A stretch of DNA of 64,000 nucleotides, taken from NCBI GenBank assembly GCA_917880885.1, contig OU862913.1, positions 29,769,286-29,833,285 of the forward strand, in the 5' to 3' direction. Both the position numbers and the translations under genes were made by a program. The notes below the pieces were generated by a model that saw nothing but the letters and a program-made list of their open reading frames with translations, had not been told where the DNA came from and ran no database searches. Source of the DNA: Limnephilus marmoratus. Taxonomy: Eukaryota > Arthropoda > Insecta > Trichoptera > Limnephilidae. Shown piece by piece: positions 1 through 12,020 of the stretch (the first letter of the stretch is position 1; each line of letters starts with the position of its first letter).

Positions 1-1
1 C

Positions 2-1375
2 GTGCTGGGGTCGAACCGCTACACGCCAAACGAGAATAAAAGGAGTGCGTTTGCCATTGCTGTAGTGGATCCCAAGACTGGGAAAGACGTCAGAGATGAG
101 TTATTAGAAGATGATGCCAACAACGAGGCTTGTGATTACGCTCCTCCACAGCAAGATGAGAAAAGTTTGGCTGTTGTGGAAGAGTTTGCCAGGAAAGGCG
201 TCACAGATGAGATATTAGAAGATGCCAACAGCGAGGCTGGTGATCGCGCTCCTTCGCAGCCGGACGAGAATAGTTTGGCTGTTGTGGAAGAGCTTGCCAG
301 GAAAGACGTCACAGATAAGATATTAAAAGACGATGCCAACAGCGAGGCTGGTGATCGCGCTCCTCCGCAACCGGAAGAGAATAATTTGGCTGTTGGGGAA
401 GGGTTTGCCAGGCCAGCACTGAACTATCAATACCGCGGGGGGCCGCCGCAGCCACAGCAGATGCAGCGCCCCGCACACCATCGCCAGCAAGCGTCCTGGG
501 CCAGCCCCGCACAAGCTCAGAAGGTGGTGTTTAGCATGGCGCCCGTATACCTACCCTCTCACCTGCAGCATGGTCTGCCGCCTTCCACCTACCCGCAGCA
601 GCCTCCGCCGCGCACGCAGTTCTTCCAGCAGCCCGCCTCCATGCCCTCCATGCTGCAGCAGCAGCACTACTTCAGCTCATACCCCAATCCTCAGGGCCAA
701 CAGCCGTACACGCACAAACTTTCCGCCTCCGCCTTGCAACAGAGCCTGCAGCAGCCCCCTAAGCTGGTGTCGAACCGCGACACTCCCTTGCAGCACGTGC
801 CTGGACCGCCAAATGAGAAGGAGAGGAGAGCGTTTGTCATTGCTGTAGTGGATCCCAAGACTGGGAAAGACGTCACAGATGATATATTAGAAGATGGTGC
901 CAACAGCGAAGCTGGTGATCGCGCTCCTCCGCAACCGGAAGAGAATAATTTGGCTATTGTGGAAGAGTTTGCCAGGAAAGGCGTCACAGATGAGATATTA
1001 GAAGATGATGCCAAAAGCGAGGCTGGTGATCGCACTCCTCCGCAGCCAGATGAGAATAGTTTGCCTGTTGTGGAAGGGTTTACCAGGAAAGGTTTCACAG
1101 ATGAGATATTAGAAGATGATGCCAACAACGAGGCTTGTGATCGCGCTCCTCCGCAGCCGGAGGAGAATAATTTTGCTGTTGTGGAAGAGTTTGCCAGGAA
1201 AGGCAGCACAGATGAGATATTAGAAGATGATGCCAACAGCGAGGCTGGTGATCGCTCTCCTCCGCAGCCGGAGGAGAATAATTTGGCTCTTGTGGAGGAG
1301 GTTATCATCGAAAAACAACGACAAACACAATACATTCTAATTTTAACTCTAAACTGGCGAAAATCGATAAAATAA
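2..1375 (+). CDS. eIF4G: eIF4G-like N-terminal region, partial, with internal repeats
   Basis: The frame is open from the window edge to TAA at 1373-1375 (457 codons, true start off-window). The middle part (about residues 140-260) is rich in Q and P (PPQPQQMQRP, LPPSTYPQQPPPRTQFF, SSYPNPQGQQPYTHK), like the disordered PABP/eIF4E-recruiting N-terminus of eIF4G. The phrase VDPKTGKDVTD resembles the conserved DPNQGGKDITEE segment of animal eIF4G (family knowledge). A unit of about 37 residues (ARKGVTDEILEDDANSEAG...) occurs seven times, three before and four after the Q/P block, and the VDPKTGKDV lead-in occurs twice, so the exon has been internally duplicated. The last 20 residues (IIEKQRQTQY...) are not repeat-like and may be read-through past a lost splice donor. 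It may be a real exon, a duplicated piece or a retrocopy. The eIF4G relationship is inference by eye; no MIF4G domain lies in the window. Confidence 0.6.
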   Translation: MLGSNRYTPNENKRSAFAIAVVDPKTGKDVRDELLEDDANNEACDYAPPQQDEKSLAVVEEFARKGVTDEILEDANSEAGDRAPSQPDENSLAVVEELARKDVTDKILKDDANSEAGDRAPPQPEENNLAVGEGFARPALNYQYRGGPPQPQQMQRPAHHRQQASWASPAQAQKVVFSMAPVYLPSHLQHGLPPSTYPQQPPPRTQFFQQPASMPSMLQQQHYFSSYPNPQGQQPYTHKLSASALQQSLQQPPKLVSNRDTPLQHVPGPPNEKERRAFVIAVVDPKTGKDVTDDILEDGANSEAGDRAPPQPEENNLAIVEEFARKGVTDEILEDDAKSEAGDRTPPQPDENSLPVVEGFTRKGFTDEILEDDANNEACDRAPPQPEENNFAVVEEFARKGSTDEILEDDANSEAGDRSPPQPEENNLALVEEVIIEKQRQTQYILILTLNWRKSIK

Positions 1376-1936
1376 TGATTATTTAACCGGGATCAAAAAT
1401 TATCTATTTAAGAAATAGCAATTTGTCAAGTTAAATTACTTTCTGAGCATTTCACAAATTTCATTGCCAAATAATTTGAGACTTAATTGTTTATTGTATG
1501 TTCTCTATCTATTTATACACGTGCTTACTTCTTTCATATATTATGATGCAATGCTGCCTCGTGAGCTTCTTGAACAAGTTTTATTTTGCTGTAACTATTA
1601 TTTTTGCTTGTATTACTAACCTGATTTGTTGTATTATGTTTTTTTTCACTTGCATACTGCTTTCTAACAACGTATGCAGGGACGCTGGAGGTCTGGATTC
1701 GTTAAAAACAAATAAATGTTGCTTCGTTTAATAAACAAAATTAGAATTTCGCGAGAGCCTTGAAGGAGTAACCATCTGTTACTTATACCAGGGCGGGTAA
1801 GTGGTAGATAACCTCCAATGAGCATTTCACAGACCACGAATTTTGGCATCCCACAGGGAAATGTACTGGGACCTATCCTATTTATTATTATTTATACCAA
1901 TGATACCTTTGTAATACCTATTAAGTTAAAACTAAG
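1376..1936. other. AT-rich non-coding stretch
   Basis: I see no supported gene or clear repeat boundary here. Short open frames such as 1498-1731 are hydrophobic AT-rich translations without family features. Confidence 0.5.
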
Positions 1937-2884
1937 GTAAATATTTACAAAATAAGGACACGCTTAACACGCACTTTTTTATTTAAAAAAATCAGTTAGA
2001 TAATAATGAGAAGTAAGTATTTCAGTTTCCGGAAATGGAAAATAATGTATTTTAGTGGCTATTTTATAAAAAAACAAACTATTTGAAATCTTTTCTTAAT
2101 GCCATGTTTTGACATAATGATATTAAAATAGTTTATGGGATTAGTTTTTTTTCTTCTTTTAATTAAACCCAAACTAAGAACCTATTTTTGGGTCATACAT
2201 TAATATTTTGGATTAAATAAGAGAAGAAAAAAAACCAACCTTGAAACTTTGATATCAATGACAATGGCCGACAAGTGAATAATCGATTTTAATTTTAACG
2301 AAATAACTATTAAAATTAATTATTTTCTAATTCCGGAAACTGAAATACTTACTTACCATAATTATCTAACTCGTAGGTTCTGATAGTGGGCGATAACGCC
2401 CCCTTGGGGGCGTTTCTGACCGTCAGGGGGGCGGTAGAAGACCAAGAGAAAATTGGGGGGCGTTTCAGACTTTCAGGGGGCCGTAAGGATACTCAAAGAA
2501 ACCCATCCCACTCCATCTTATATTGTCCTATGTCCTATCTCATCCCATTAAGGGCCATCCATCCACCAAAATATTTTCCCTATCCAATTACGCCCCCTCC
2601 GTCGTGGTATCCCGTTACGCCCCCTCCGTTGTGGCAAATGTGACCCTATCGTGGTATCCCTTTACGCCCCCTTCGTCGTGGTATCCCGTTACGCCCCCCC
2701 CCCCGTTGTGGTCAATAGCTGTTTCGGATTCACGAATTAGGGGGCGCCAGTCATAAAAATTTTCAAACACTTAAAAATACTCAAAATGGGCGGTGGGCAA
2801 AAAAATGTTAAAATCTAACTGATATTAAGTGTTTTTGAAATAAAAAGTACATTTTAAGCGTGTCCCTATTTTGTAAATATTTAC
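1937..2884. mobile_element. Inverted-repeat element with a nested inverted-repeat insert
   Basis: Both ends carry GTAAATATTTAC followed by a matching inverted stretch ending in the ACACGCTTAA word. Inside, a second element spans about 1995-2370, whose arms both read TAAGTATTTCAGTTTCCGG in opposite orientation. The right part (2386-2756) is G/C-rich with repeated blocks such as TTACGCCCCCTCCG. No transposase frame is visible, so this is a non-autonomous element; the superfamily is not assigned. Confidence 0.6.
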
Positions 2885-4772
2885 GAAAACTTTCTCATAC
2901 GCTGATGATACAGCAATTTTAATTGAGGGATTTTTTATACCTTAATTTTTATACCTGGGACGAAGCTCAGAGTATGACTGAATTAGACTAAACTTAATTA
3001 AAAAATTGTTTCGATCAATACCTATTATCGTTAAAAACAAAAAAAAAACATTTGTAACACATTTTACTCTTAATGAAAATGCTAAATCTGAGAATTTAAA
3101 CATATGTATTATACTCATATAATTGTAAAACAAAATCATATCTACGTAAACTTGACATACCCACTGTTTAAACTAATGTAAAATATCAAGGTGTTTATTA
3201 TAGATAGTAACATAAAGTGGAAATTACAAAACAATGCAACAGTAGATAAGGTAAAGGAAATTATTGTCATTTTGATTAGAATACGAAACATATAAAATTT
3301 TAGACTGTTAACCACTCAGGTATTGTGCAACTGTGCAAGTGATTTTGTAACATGCATACACGTCATATTTATAAAAACTTTTTGTTATTTCCGCTTCGCA
3401 GTTAAAGCTCAAAAATGAAATATTTCTGAACATAGAAGGATATAAAAAAAAGGTTATGAAATAAGCTTTCAAATTGTATTATTACAAATAAATATTATCG
3501 TTTGTAAATATTAAAATTTAGAATGCAACGTAAAAAAAATTTGTAAAAATGACTCACGTGATGTTTTTATGTAAAAACGGTGCTAAAATCACTGATTATG
3601 TAAAATAAAAATAAAAAAATTATCGCGTTGTATAAATGTCTAGTAAACCTCACTGTCACCCCTCTTTTTACCATTTACCGATTTGACGGGTGAAAACTGT
3701 TTCTAAAAATAAGTATTTTTATGTATTTCTATGGACAACTTTGAATAGAGATGTGAAGCTTGGTTCAATATGGATCTTCTACTTTTTGTTTTAGGGTTGT
3801 CACTAGAATAATAACGGAGTTATAACGATTTCTGTGGGAACACACGCGTTAGCTTGAAAACAAGCTTATTTATTGTACTTGACTGTTATTGTTATATTGT
3901 CGTGTAAACACGCTTAGGGGTGGGACTGGTTAAGAAACATCTATTTTTTCCTAATTCAATCTGTATTTCAATATGGAATTGTTGGCTGGGGAGGTGCATT
4001 AAAAATTTCTCCCTTTTCTTTAGAAAAAATCTAAAAATGATAAATAAAAATAATTTTTAAAAAGCTTTATGATTACCGCACCATCAGATGTGATTTTAGA
4101 TTTTCACGGCCAAAAGTATTATAGTGATGTATTTTTGGGGCATTATGCCGTGATGCACTTCTTTCTTCGTTAACCAAGGTGTCGCATCTACAATATAAAC
4201 ACGGTATACGAGTATATAAGCACACACTTTAAAATACCTGGTAAGAATACCCGGTAGAAAGTAGGTAGGCTCAGGTACTTTATACCTTTATGCTATGGAC
4301 ACACTTGCTCATTTGAAGCCAAAGAGCATGCTTCCTAGTAGCATGTGAGTCAGTGACGTTGCAAGTATTGAGCATGTTCATTTGAGCATGCTTCCAAATC
4401 AACAGCTGTTTGATTTGTGAGCATGCTCATTGGTGTATCGGGTGGCATGTGTGAACAGGCTTTCTTATGAGCATCTCATTTCAATCCGATTACAAAAAAT
4501 GTCAAAATAATGCAAAAAATGTCAAAATAGCCCGTAGGGGAGATGAAAAAATGTTGTTTTTCGTGATTTATTATGGGAATCACGAAAACATGTACTGTAA
4601 TATAAAAAAAATATGATCCACATAGATACATATATACTTTATAAAATATTATAATAAAGATCGTTTTTGGTCATGTATACCTAATCAGAAAAGACGAGCT
4701 CTTGTGCCTGATGATAAGGAAGCCACGATTCTTACTTAGGTTGTAAGTTATAATATGTTTTGTATAAAATAT
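2885..4772. other. AT-rich non-coding stretch with a GAGCATGC motif cluster
   Basis: I find no gene. Between about 4300 and 4480 the palindromic word GAGCATGC or close variants occurs several times, next to GTGTGAACAGG and ATGGACACACT, which may be remnants of terminal inverted repeats of an old DNA transposon. Confidence 0.35.
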
Positions 4773-4965
4773 TTACTTTTTACTGTAAGCATTTTTGAAC
4801 AATTGTTTAATTTTATTTATTTGTTTTGATTGGTTGATGATACAGCATAATTCAGAAGGGAGGTTATTATAGTATTTTATGGGTTGGAAAATATAATGAT
4901 TTTGTTTTTTAGTTGTTTTAAAATTAGGTGTAATAAATTGGTTTTCATTTCTAATTAGCCAGGTA
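4773..4965 (-). pseudogene. Non-LTR retrotransposon tail (reverse transcriptase C-terminal remnant)
   Basis: The minus-strand frame encodes FKTTKKQNHYIFQPIKYYNN, then LPSELC and KQLFKNAYSKK. This matches the pattern (aromatic..KYYN-LP...FK..L) at the end of many LINE ORF2 proteins. It is short and cut on its 5' side by a SINE at 4945-5116. The LINE clade cannot be set. Confidence 0.4.
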
Positions 4966-5116
4966 CTTCCCAACCTTCCTCTTCCCCACCTCCTTCCCCT
5001 CCCCACTACCTTCAGCCTCACAACATACCCCAATTGGGGATGCCATAGTCTCACTGGCTCCAGACGGGAGCAGTTGAGATTCTTGTGCGGTTATTCACTG
5101 TTAAAAAAAAAAAAAT
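4945..5116 (+). mobile_element. SINE family A, 5'-truncated copy
   Basis: The body matches the full copy at 57436-57815: AGCCAGGTACTTCCC, CCTCACAACATACCCC, GATGCCATAGTCTCACTGG and GGGAGCAGTTG, followed by an A-run at 5103-5114. The tRNA-like head is missing, as expected for 5' truncation during retroposition. Confidence 0.7.
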
Positions 5117-5766
5117 TAGTTTGTAAAATTCTTGATATTCTTTGAAATTTTATTCTTTACACATTTGGAATACAAGGTCACTAAAATACCCACAATACCC
5201 CATATTCAAATACCCAAAAAGTTCCTTTACCTCCACAATGAAGCCACATTCTATTGAAATTAGCATTTTTTAAAAATTATTTAGTCATTTTCGGATATGT
5301 TGAAATCTTGAACCCAAATTAAAATTTTTAATTTTTTTACTTCAGAAGATTAATACATAATTGAGTTGCAAGCAATAATGTTATTTTGTTTAGTTGTGAG
5401 CGAATGAAACTAACTCCATTTGACATTTATTTGACATGTTGGCTCAAATGTTGAAAAATCTACAAATTATGTAACCATCAAAGAAATGAATAAAGAAAAA
5501 ATTAAAAAAAATATATTTTCGTTATTTATATTTGATTTTATTGTTTGCACATTCGTGGTTTCATAACTTAATATATAATGAAGTAGGTAGTATACGGTGT
5601 AGGCACCACTTCAGTGATGATTTTAATGCCTTTTTTTAATTTTTTTTTTTTTTAATTATTATTAAGTTAAAAGAAACATAATATTTCGCTTTCTTAACTT
5701 AAATACAGAGCTTATATACAGTACAGTAGTAAGAAGTAATATTTTTAATTTTGTTCCAACATTTTG
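5117..5766. other. AT-rich non-coding stretch
   Basis: I see only AT-rich DNA with homopolymer runs (T-rich near 5630-5655) and no supported gene or element. Confidence 0.5.
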
Positions 5767-6123
5767 AGTTTAAATAGTTTTTTTAAATGTTTTTATATTA
5801 TTTTCCGTTTTTAGGTTATCTGGAAGGAGATTATAATATATATGAACTCCCTCGTGACCAATACTTCTCTTGCCACTTTCAGTCTTGACAGTATTTGTGT
5901 ACAATTTATTGTGTTGTCTAGTATAATGTTCGTGTACTTGTGATGTTTTTATAAATGTTGTGTTTGTGTGTATAAGTCCATTTTGTATTTTGTAGATTAA
6001 AAGACATATTTCATATTCGTATAATGTTCTTATCTTCAAAAGGTTCATTTCCTGGTATAGTTTTTTTGTGGGAGTGTCTGGGTTATAGTTGAAGAGTTTT
6101 TTAATAACTACAATACACAACAT
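5767..6123 (-). pseudogene. Non-LTR retrotransposon reverse transcriptase C-terminal remnant
   Basis: A 117-residue minus-strand frame reads KKLFNYNPDTPTKKLYQEMN, then LLKIRTLYEYEICLLIYKIQ, then HYTRQHNKLYTNTVKTESGKRS and YYNLLPDNLK. This is the usual LINE (CR1/Jockey-like) C-terminal pattern after the catalytic domain. Its 5' side stops exactly at the foldback element at 6120, so the LINE was interrupted by that insertion. Confidence 0.55.
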
Positions 6124-6369
6124 CTTTTTTCAGCCCGATTCCAATTAGAGACCAAAGTCAACATTTTTCGCTTTAAGCGATCGCTATTTTCATCTCTATT
6201 TTCATATCTACGGTTTCAATTGTCATCACTGCAAACAACACATGAACCATGCTGTTTGTTATGATGCCAACTGAAATCGTAGATAAGAAAATAGAGATGT
6301 AAATAGCGATCTCGTAAAGCGAAAAATGTTGACTTTGGCCCCTAATTGGAATCGGGCTGAAAAAGATGT
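6120..6369. mobile_element. Foldback (hairpin) MITE of about 250 bp
   Basis: The left arm starts CAGCCCGATTCCAATTAGAG and the right arm ends with its inverse, CTAATTGGAATCGGGCTG. The arms (about 6120-6215 and 6270-6369) pair over most of their length with a loop around AACAACACATGAACC. No coding frame. It sits at the end of the LINE remnant at 5767-6123. Confidence 0.7.
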
Positions 6370-6545
6370 CGTTTATAGTGTGTATAAGTAATTAAATCCA
6401 TTAAAAAATGTATATATTGCACAGAAATTTATTGAATTATTTTTATAGTACAAGTAAAGACATTATTTTACAATACATTGAAAACTTTGACTGTCCAACT
6501 AGGAAATTATCTTTTTAGGACAGTCAAATTGACGATCTTAGGTCA

Positions 6546-6790
6546 TCTATGTATATATTTATATATATAAATCTCGTGTCACGGTGTTTGTGGTCGCACT
6601 CCTCCGAAACGGCTTGACCGATTTTTGTGATTTTTTTTTATGTATATTTGGTAAGTATATACCGCTAGGTGATTAGGGTGTCCCTATCCCAAAAAATTGT
6701 ATGTTTTTTTTATTTGACATTAAAAAATATTTATAACCCCAAATTTTAACCCTCCTACCCTCATCCTCCCATTTTTTAATCACGATTTTA
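6546..6790 (+). mobile_element. Helitron-family 5' end-like repeat
   Basis: ATATATATAAATCTCGTGTC, then ACGGTGTTTGTGG and CTCCTCCGAAACGGCTTGAC, match the 5' part of the Helitron at 37471-37976. No 3' CTAG end was found before the satellite block begins, so this copy looks truncated. Confidence 0.5.
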
Positions 6791-8497
6791 GTATTTTTGT
6801 ATGAACAAATTTAACCGTCTTTCGTATTTCAAACAGAACGAATTTTTTTATATTGTTAGTCTGTACACAAATCAATCAAAATCGGCCAAAAGAAGAATTT
6901 TTGCAAAGAATCATCGTTTTAACACTTGGGTTCGGTCGTTTAAGCACTTGGGTTCGGTCGGTTTAACACTTGGGGTCGGTCAAAACTTTGGCTTTATTGC
7001 TCCGAACCGAAGAGATTTATTTAAAAAAAAATCATCGTTTTAACACTTGGGTTCGGTCGTTTTAGCACTTAGGGTCGGACGTTTGAACACTTGGGGTCGG
7101 TCATAACTTCCACCCTATGGCACCGAACCGTCTGAAAATTTGAATTCTTACTAAGAATCATGGTCTGTACACGAATCAATCAAAAAATCTCCCAAAAGAA
7201 GAATATTTGCAAAAAATCATCGTTTTAACACTTGGGTTCGGTCGCTTTAGCACTTAGGGTCGGACGTTTGGACACTTGGGGTCGGTCAAAACTTTGGCTT
7301 TATGGCTCCGAAGCGTCTGAAAATTTGAATTCTTACGTAGAATCACATGGTCTAAACACGAATCAATCATAAAATCTACACAGAGAATTATTTAAGAAAA
7401 AATCATCGTTTTAACACTTGAATTCGGTAGTTTCAGCACTTACGGTCGGACGTTTGAACACTTGGGGTCGGTCATAACTTTGGCCATATGGCTTCAAACC
7501 GTCTGAAATTTTGGATTCTTCCTAAGAATCATGGTTTGTACACGAATCAATAAAAAAATCTGCAAAAGAAGAATTTTTGCAAAAAAACATCGTTTTAACA
7601 CTTGGGTTCGGTCGTTTTAGCACTTAGGGTCGGACGATTGAACATTTGGGGTCGGTCAAAACTTTGGCTTTATGGCTCCGAACCGTCTGAAATTTTGGAT
7701 TCTTACTAAGAATCATGGTCTGTACACGAATCAATCAAAATCGGCCAAAAGAAGAATTTTTGCAAAGAATCATCGTTTTAACACTTGGGTTCGGTCGTTT
7801 AAGCACTTGGGTTTCGTCGGTTTAACACTTGGGGTCGGTCAAAACTTTGGCTTTATTGCTCCGAACCGTCTGAAATTTTGGATTCTCACTAAGAATCATG
7901 GTCTGTACACGAATCAATCAAAATCGGCCAAAAGAAGAATTTTTGCAAAGAATCATCGTTTTAACACTTGGGTTCGGTCGTTTAAGCACTTGGGTTCGGT
8001 CGGTTTAACACTTGGGGTCGGTCAAAACTTTGGCTTTATTGCTCCGAACCGTCTGAAATTTTGGATTCTCACTAAGAATCATGGTCTGTACACGAATCAA
8101 TCAAAACATCTGCCAAAAGAAGAATTTTTGCAAAACAACATCGTTTTAACACTTGGGTTCGGTCGTTTTAGCACTTGGGTTCGGTCGGTTTAACACTTGG
8201 GGTCGGTCAAAACTTTGGCTTTATTGCTCCGAACCGTCTGAAATTTTGGATTCTCACTAAGAATCATGGTCTGTACACGAATCAATCAAAACATCTGCCA
8301 AAAGAAGAATTTTTGCAAAAAAACATCGTTTTAACACTTGGGTTCGGTCGTTTTAGCACTTAGGGTCGGAAGTTTGAACACTTGGGGTCGGTCAAAACTT
8401 TGGCTTTATGGCTCCGAACCGTCTGAAATTTTGGAATCTCACTAAGAATCATGGTCTGTACACGAATCAATCAAAATCGGCCAAAAGAAGAATTTTT

Positions 8498-8808
8498 AAT
8501 TAAATGAAGACAATATTAGCGAAACGCAATCGAAATCTGGAGACAGAAAAGATATTGGCTCCGCTGGGACTCGAACCCAGAACCCTTTTCTTACATGGAA
8601 ACAGCTCTACCGATTAAGCTACAGAACCCATATTAATTCGGTCACTTTTAACTGTATCATACTTCGACTAAGAACTACCAACATTATCTTCATTTACTTA
8701 ACGCACATTTTCACACCCAGATTTCCATTGAGTTTCGCTAATATTGTGTTCATTTAATTAAATATTATAATTTGAGATTTTACTCATGAAGTTTAAAAAA
8801 TTAATAAT
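8498..8808. mobile_element. Insertion in the satellite carrying a tRNA-like sequence
   Basis: The satellite word AAAGAAGAATTTTT flanks the insert on both sides (8484-8497 and 8809-8822), consistent with a 14-bp target duplication. Arms at about 8494-8540 and 8722-8767 are inverted copies (TTAATTAAATGAA, ATATTAGCGAAAC, AAATCTGG). The interior holds the tRNA-like gene on the minus strand. The right tail ends in TTAATAATAA. A long direct duplication suggests target-primed insertion, while inverted arms suggest a DNA transposon, so the class is open. Confidence 0.6.
8556..8628 (-). tRNA. tRNA-like sequence (possible pseudogene), anticodon position reads TGT
   Basis: The minus strand folds by hand into a 73-nt cloverleaf: acceptor GGTTCTG/CGGAGCC, D arm GCTT/GAGC, anticodon stem GTTTC/GAAAA (one mismatch), T arm CTGGG/CCCAG with loop TTCGAGT. 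The anticodon loop is CATGTAA, so position 33 is A instead of the near-universal U and positions 34-36 are TGT (Thr). The A-box-like and B-box words (TTCGAGTCCC) are intact. The U33 change and its place in a mobile insertion favour a tRNA pseudogene. Confidence 0.5.
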
Positions 8809-11800
8809 AAAGAAGAATTTTTGCAAAAAATCATCGTTTTAACACTTGGGTTCGGTCGTTTAAGCACTTGGGTTCGGTCGTTTTAACACTTGGGGTCGGT
8901 CATAGCTTTGGCATTATGGCTTCAAACCGTCTGAAATTTTGGATTCTTACTAAGAATCATGGTCTGTACACGAATCAATCAAAAAATCTGCCAAAAGAAG
9001 AATTTTTGCAAAAAATCATCGTTTTAACACTTGGGTTCGGTCGTTTTAGCCCTTAGGGTCGGACGTTTGAACACTGTGGGTCGGTCAAAAGTTGGGCTTT
9101 ATGGCTCCGAACCGTCTGAAATTTTCTATTCTCACTTAGAATCATGGTCTTGTACACGAATCAATCAAAACATCTGCCAAAAGAAGAATTTTTGCAAAAA
9201 AACATCGTTTTACGTGCGCTTTGTAACAACAATTTATTGTCGTCGGTCATAACTTCCGCCCTATGGTACCGAACCGTCTGAAAATTTGAATTCTTACGTA
9301 GAATCACATGGTCTAAACAGGAATCAGTCATAACATCTACAAAAAGAATTATTTAAAAAAAAAATCATCGTTTTAACACTTGGGTTCGGTCGTTTTAGCA
9401 CGTATTACATTTACACGTTTTAGCACGGTCGGACGTGTGAACACTTGGGGTGGATCAAAACTTTGGCTTTATGGCTCCGAACTTTCTGAAATTTTGGATT
9501 CTTACTAAGAATCACATGGTCTAAACACAAATCAATTATAAAATCTACAAAGAGAATTATTTAAAAAAAATCATCGTTTTAACACTTGGATTCGGTAATT
9601 TTAGCACTTACGGTCGGACGTTTGAACATTTGGGGTTGGTCATAACTTTGGCTTTATGGCTTCGAATCGTCTGAAATTTTGGATTCTTCCTAAGAATGAT
9701 GGTCTGTACACGAATCAATCAAAAAATATATCAAAAGAAGAATTTTTGCAAAAAATCATCGTCTTAACACTTGGGTTCATTCGTTTCAGCACTAAGGGTC
9801 GGACGTTTGAACACTTGGGGTGGGTCAAAACTTTGGCTTTATGGCTCCAAACCGTCTGAAATTTTAAAGTCTTACTAAGAATCATGGTCTGTACACGAAT
9901 CAATAAAAAAATCTGCCAAAAGAAGAATTTTTGCAAAAAATCATCGTTTTAACACTTGGGTTCGGTCGTTTTAGCCCTTAGGGTCGGACGTTTGAACACT
10001 GTGGGTCGGTCAAAAGTTGGGCTTTATGGCTCCGAACCGTCTGAAATTTTCTATTCTCACTTAGAATCATGGTCTTGTACACGAATCAATCAAAACCTCT
10101 GCCAAAAGAAGAATTTTTGCAAAAAAACATCGTTTTACGTGCGCTTTGTAACAACAATTTATTGTCGTCGGTGATAACTTCCGCCCTATGGCACCGAACC
10201 GTCTGAAAATTTGAATTCTTACGTAGAATCACATGGTCTAAACAGGAATCAATCATAACATCTACAAAAAGAATTATTTAAAAAAAAAATCATCGTTTTA
10301 ACACTTGGGTTCGGTCGTTTTAGCACGTATTACATTTACACGTTTTAGCACGGTCGGACGTGTGAACACTTAGGGTGGATCAAAACTTTGGCTTTATGGC
10401 TCCGAACCTTCTGAAAATTTGAATTCTTACGTAGAATCACATGGTCTAAACACGAATCAATCATTAAATCTACAAAGAGAATTATTTAAAAAAAAATCAT
10501 CGTTTTAACACTTGGATTCGGTAGTTTCAGCACTTAGGGTCGGACGTTTGAACACTTGGGGTCAGTCATTACTTTGGCTTTATGGCTCCAAATCGTCTGA
10601 ATTTTTGGATTCTTACTTAGAATCATGGTCCGTACACGAATCAATTATAAAATCTACAAAGAGATTTATTAAAAAAAAAATCATCTTTTTAACACTTGGG
10701 TTCGGTCGTTTTAGCCCCTTAGGTTCGGACGTTTGAACACTTGGGGTCGGTCATTACTTTGGCATTATTGCTTCAAACCGTCGGAAATTTTGGATTCTTA
10801 CTAAGAATCATGGTCTGTACACGAATCAATCAAAAAATATATCAAAAGAAGAATTTTTGCAAAAAATCATCGTCTTAACACTTGGGTTCGGTCGTTTAAG
10901 CACTTAGGGTCGGGAGTTTGAACACTTGGGGTCGGTCAAATTTTTGGCTTTATGGCTCCGAACCGTCTGAAGTTTTGGATTCTTACTAAGAATCATGGTC
11001 TGTACACGAATCAATCAAAACTTCTGCCAAAAGAAGAATTTTTGCAAAAAAACATCGTTTGACGGGCGCTTTGTAACAACAATTTATTGTTGTCGGTCAT
11101 AACTTCCGCCCTATGGCACCGAACCGTCTGAAAATTTGAATTCTTACTAAGAATCATCGTCTGTACACGAATCAATAAAAAAATCTGCCAATATAAGAAT
11201 TTTTGCAAAAAATCATCGTTTTAATACTTGGGTTCGGTCATTTTAGCACTAGGGTTTAATCGTTTTAACACTTGGGGTCGGGCATAACTTTGGCCCTATG
11301 GCTCCGAACCGTCTGAAATTTTGGATTCTTACTAGGAATCATGTTGTGTACACGAATCAATCATAAAATCTACAAAGAGATTTATTTAAAAAAAAAATCA
11401 ATTGGGTTCGGTCGTTTTAGCTTTTAGGGTCGGACTGTCATCGAATCGTTTGAATTTTTAGATTCTTACTATGAATCATGGTCTGTACACGAATCAATAA
11501 AAAATTCTGCCAACATAAGAATTTTTGCAAAAAATCATCGTTTTAACACTTGGGTTCGTTCGTTTTAGCACTAGGGTTTAGTCGTTTTAACACTTGGGGT
11601 CGGTCAAAAATTTGGCTTTATAGCTCCGAACCGTCAGAAAATTTGAATTCTTACTAAGAATTATGGTCTGTACACGAATCAATCAAAACATCTGCCAAAA
11701 GAAGAATTTTTGCAAAAAAACATTGTTTTACGGGCGCTTTGTAACAACAATTTATTGTTGTCGGTCATAACTTCCGCCCTATGGCACCGAACCGTCTGAA

Positions 11801-12020
11801 AATTTGAATTTTTACATAGAATCGCATGGTCTAAACACGAATCAATCATTAAATCTACAAAGAGAATTATTTAAAAAAGAATCGTCGTTTTAACACTTGG
11901 ATTCGGTAGTTTCAGCACTTACGGTCGGACGATTGAACACTTGGGGTCGGTCATTACTTTGGCTTTATGGCTCCGAACCTTCTGAAATTTTGGATTCTTA
12001 CTAAGAATCATGGTGTGTAC

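Noticed and set aside
7672..8193. 173-codon open frame in the satellite
   Set aside because: It spans almost three monomers and stays open only because 183 is divisible by three; the peptide repeats with the DNA unit and has no protein features.
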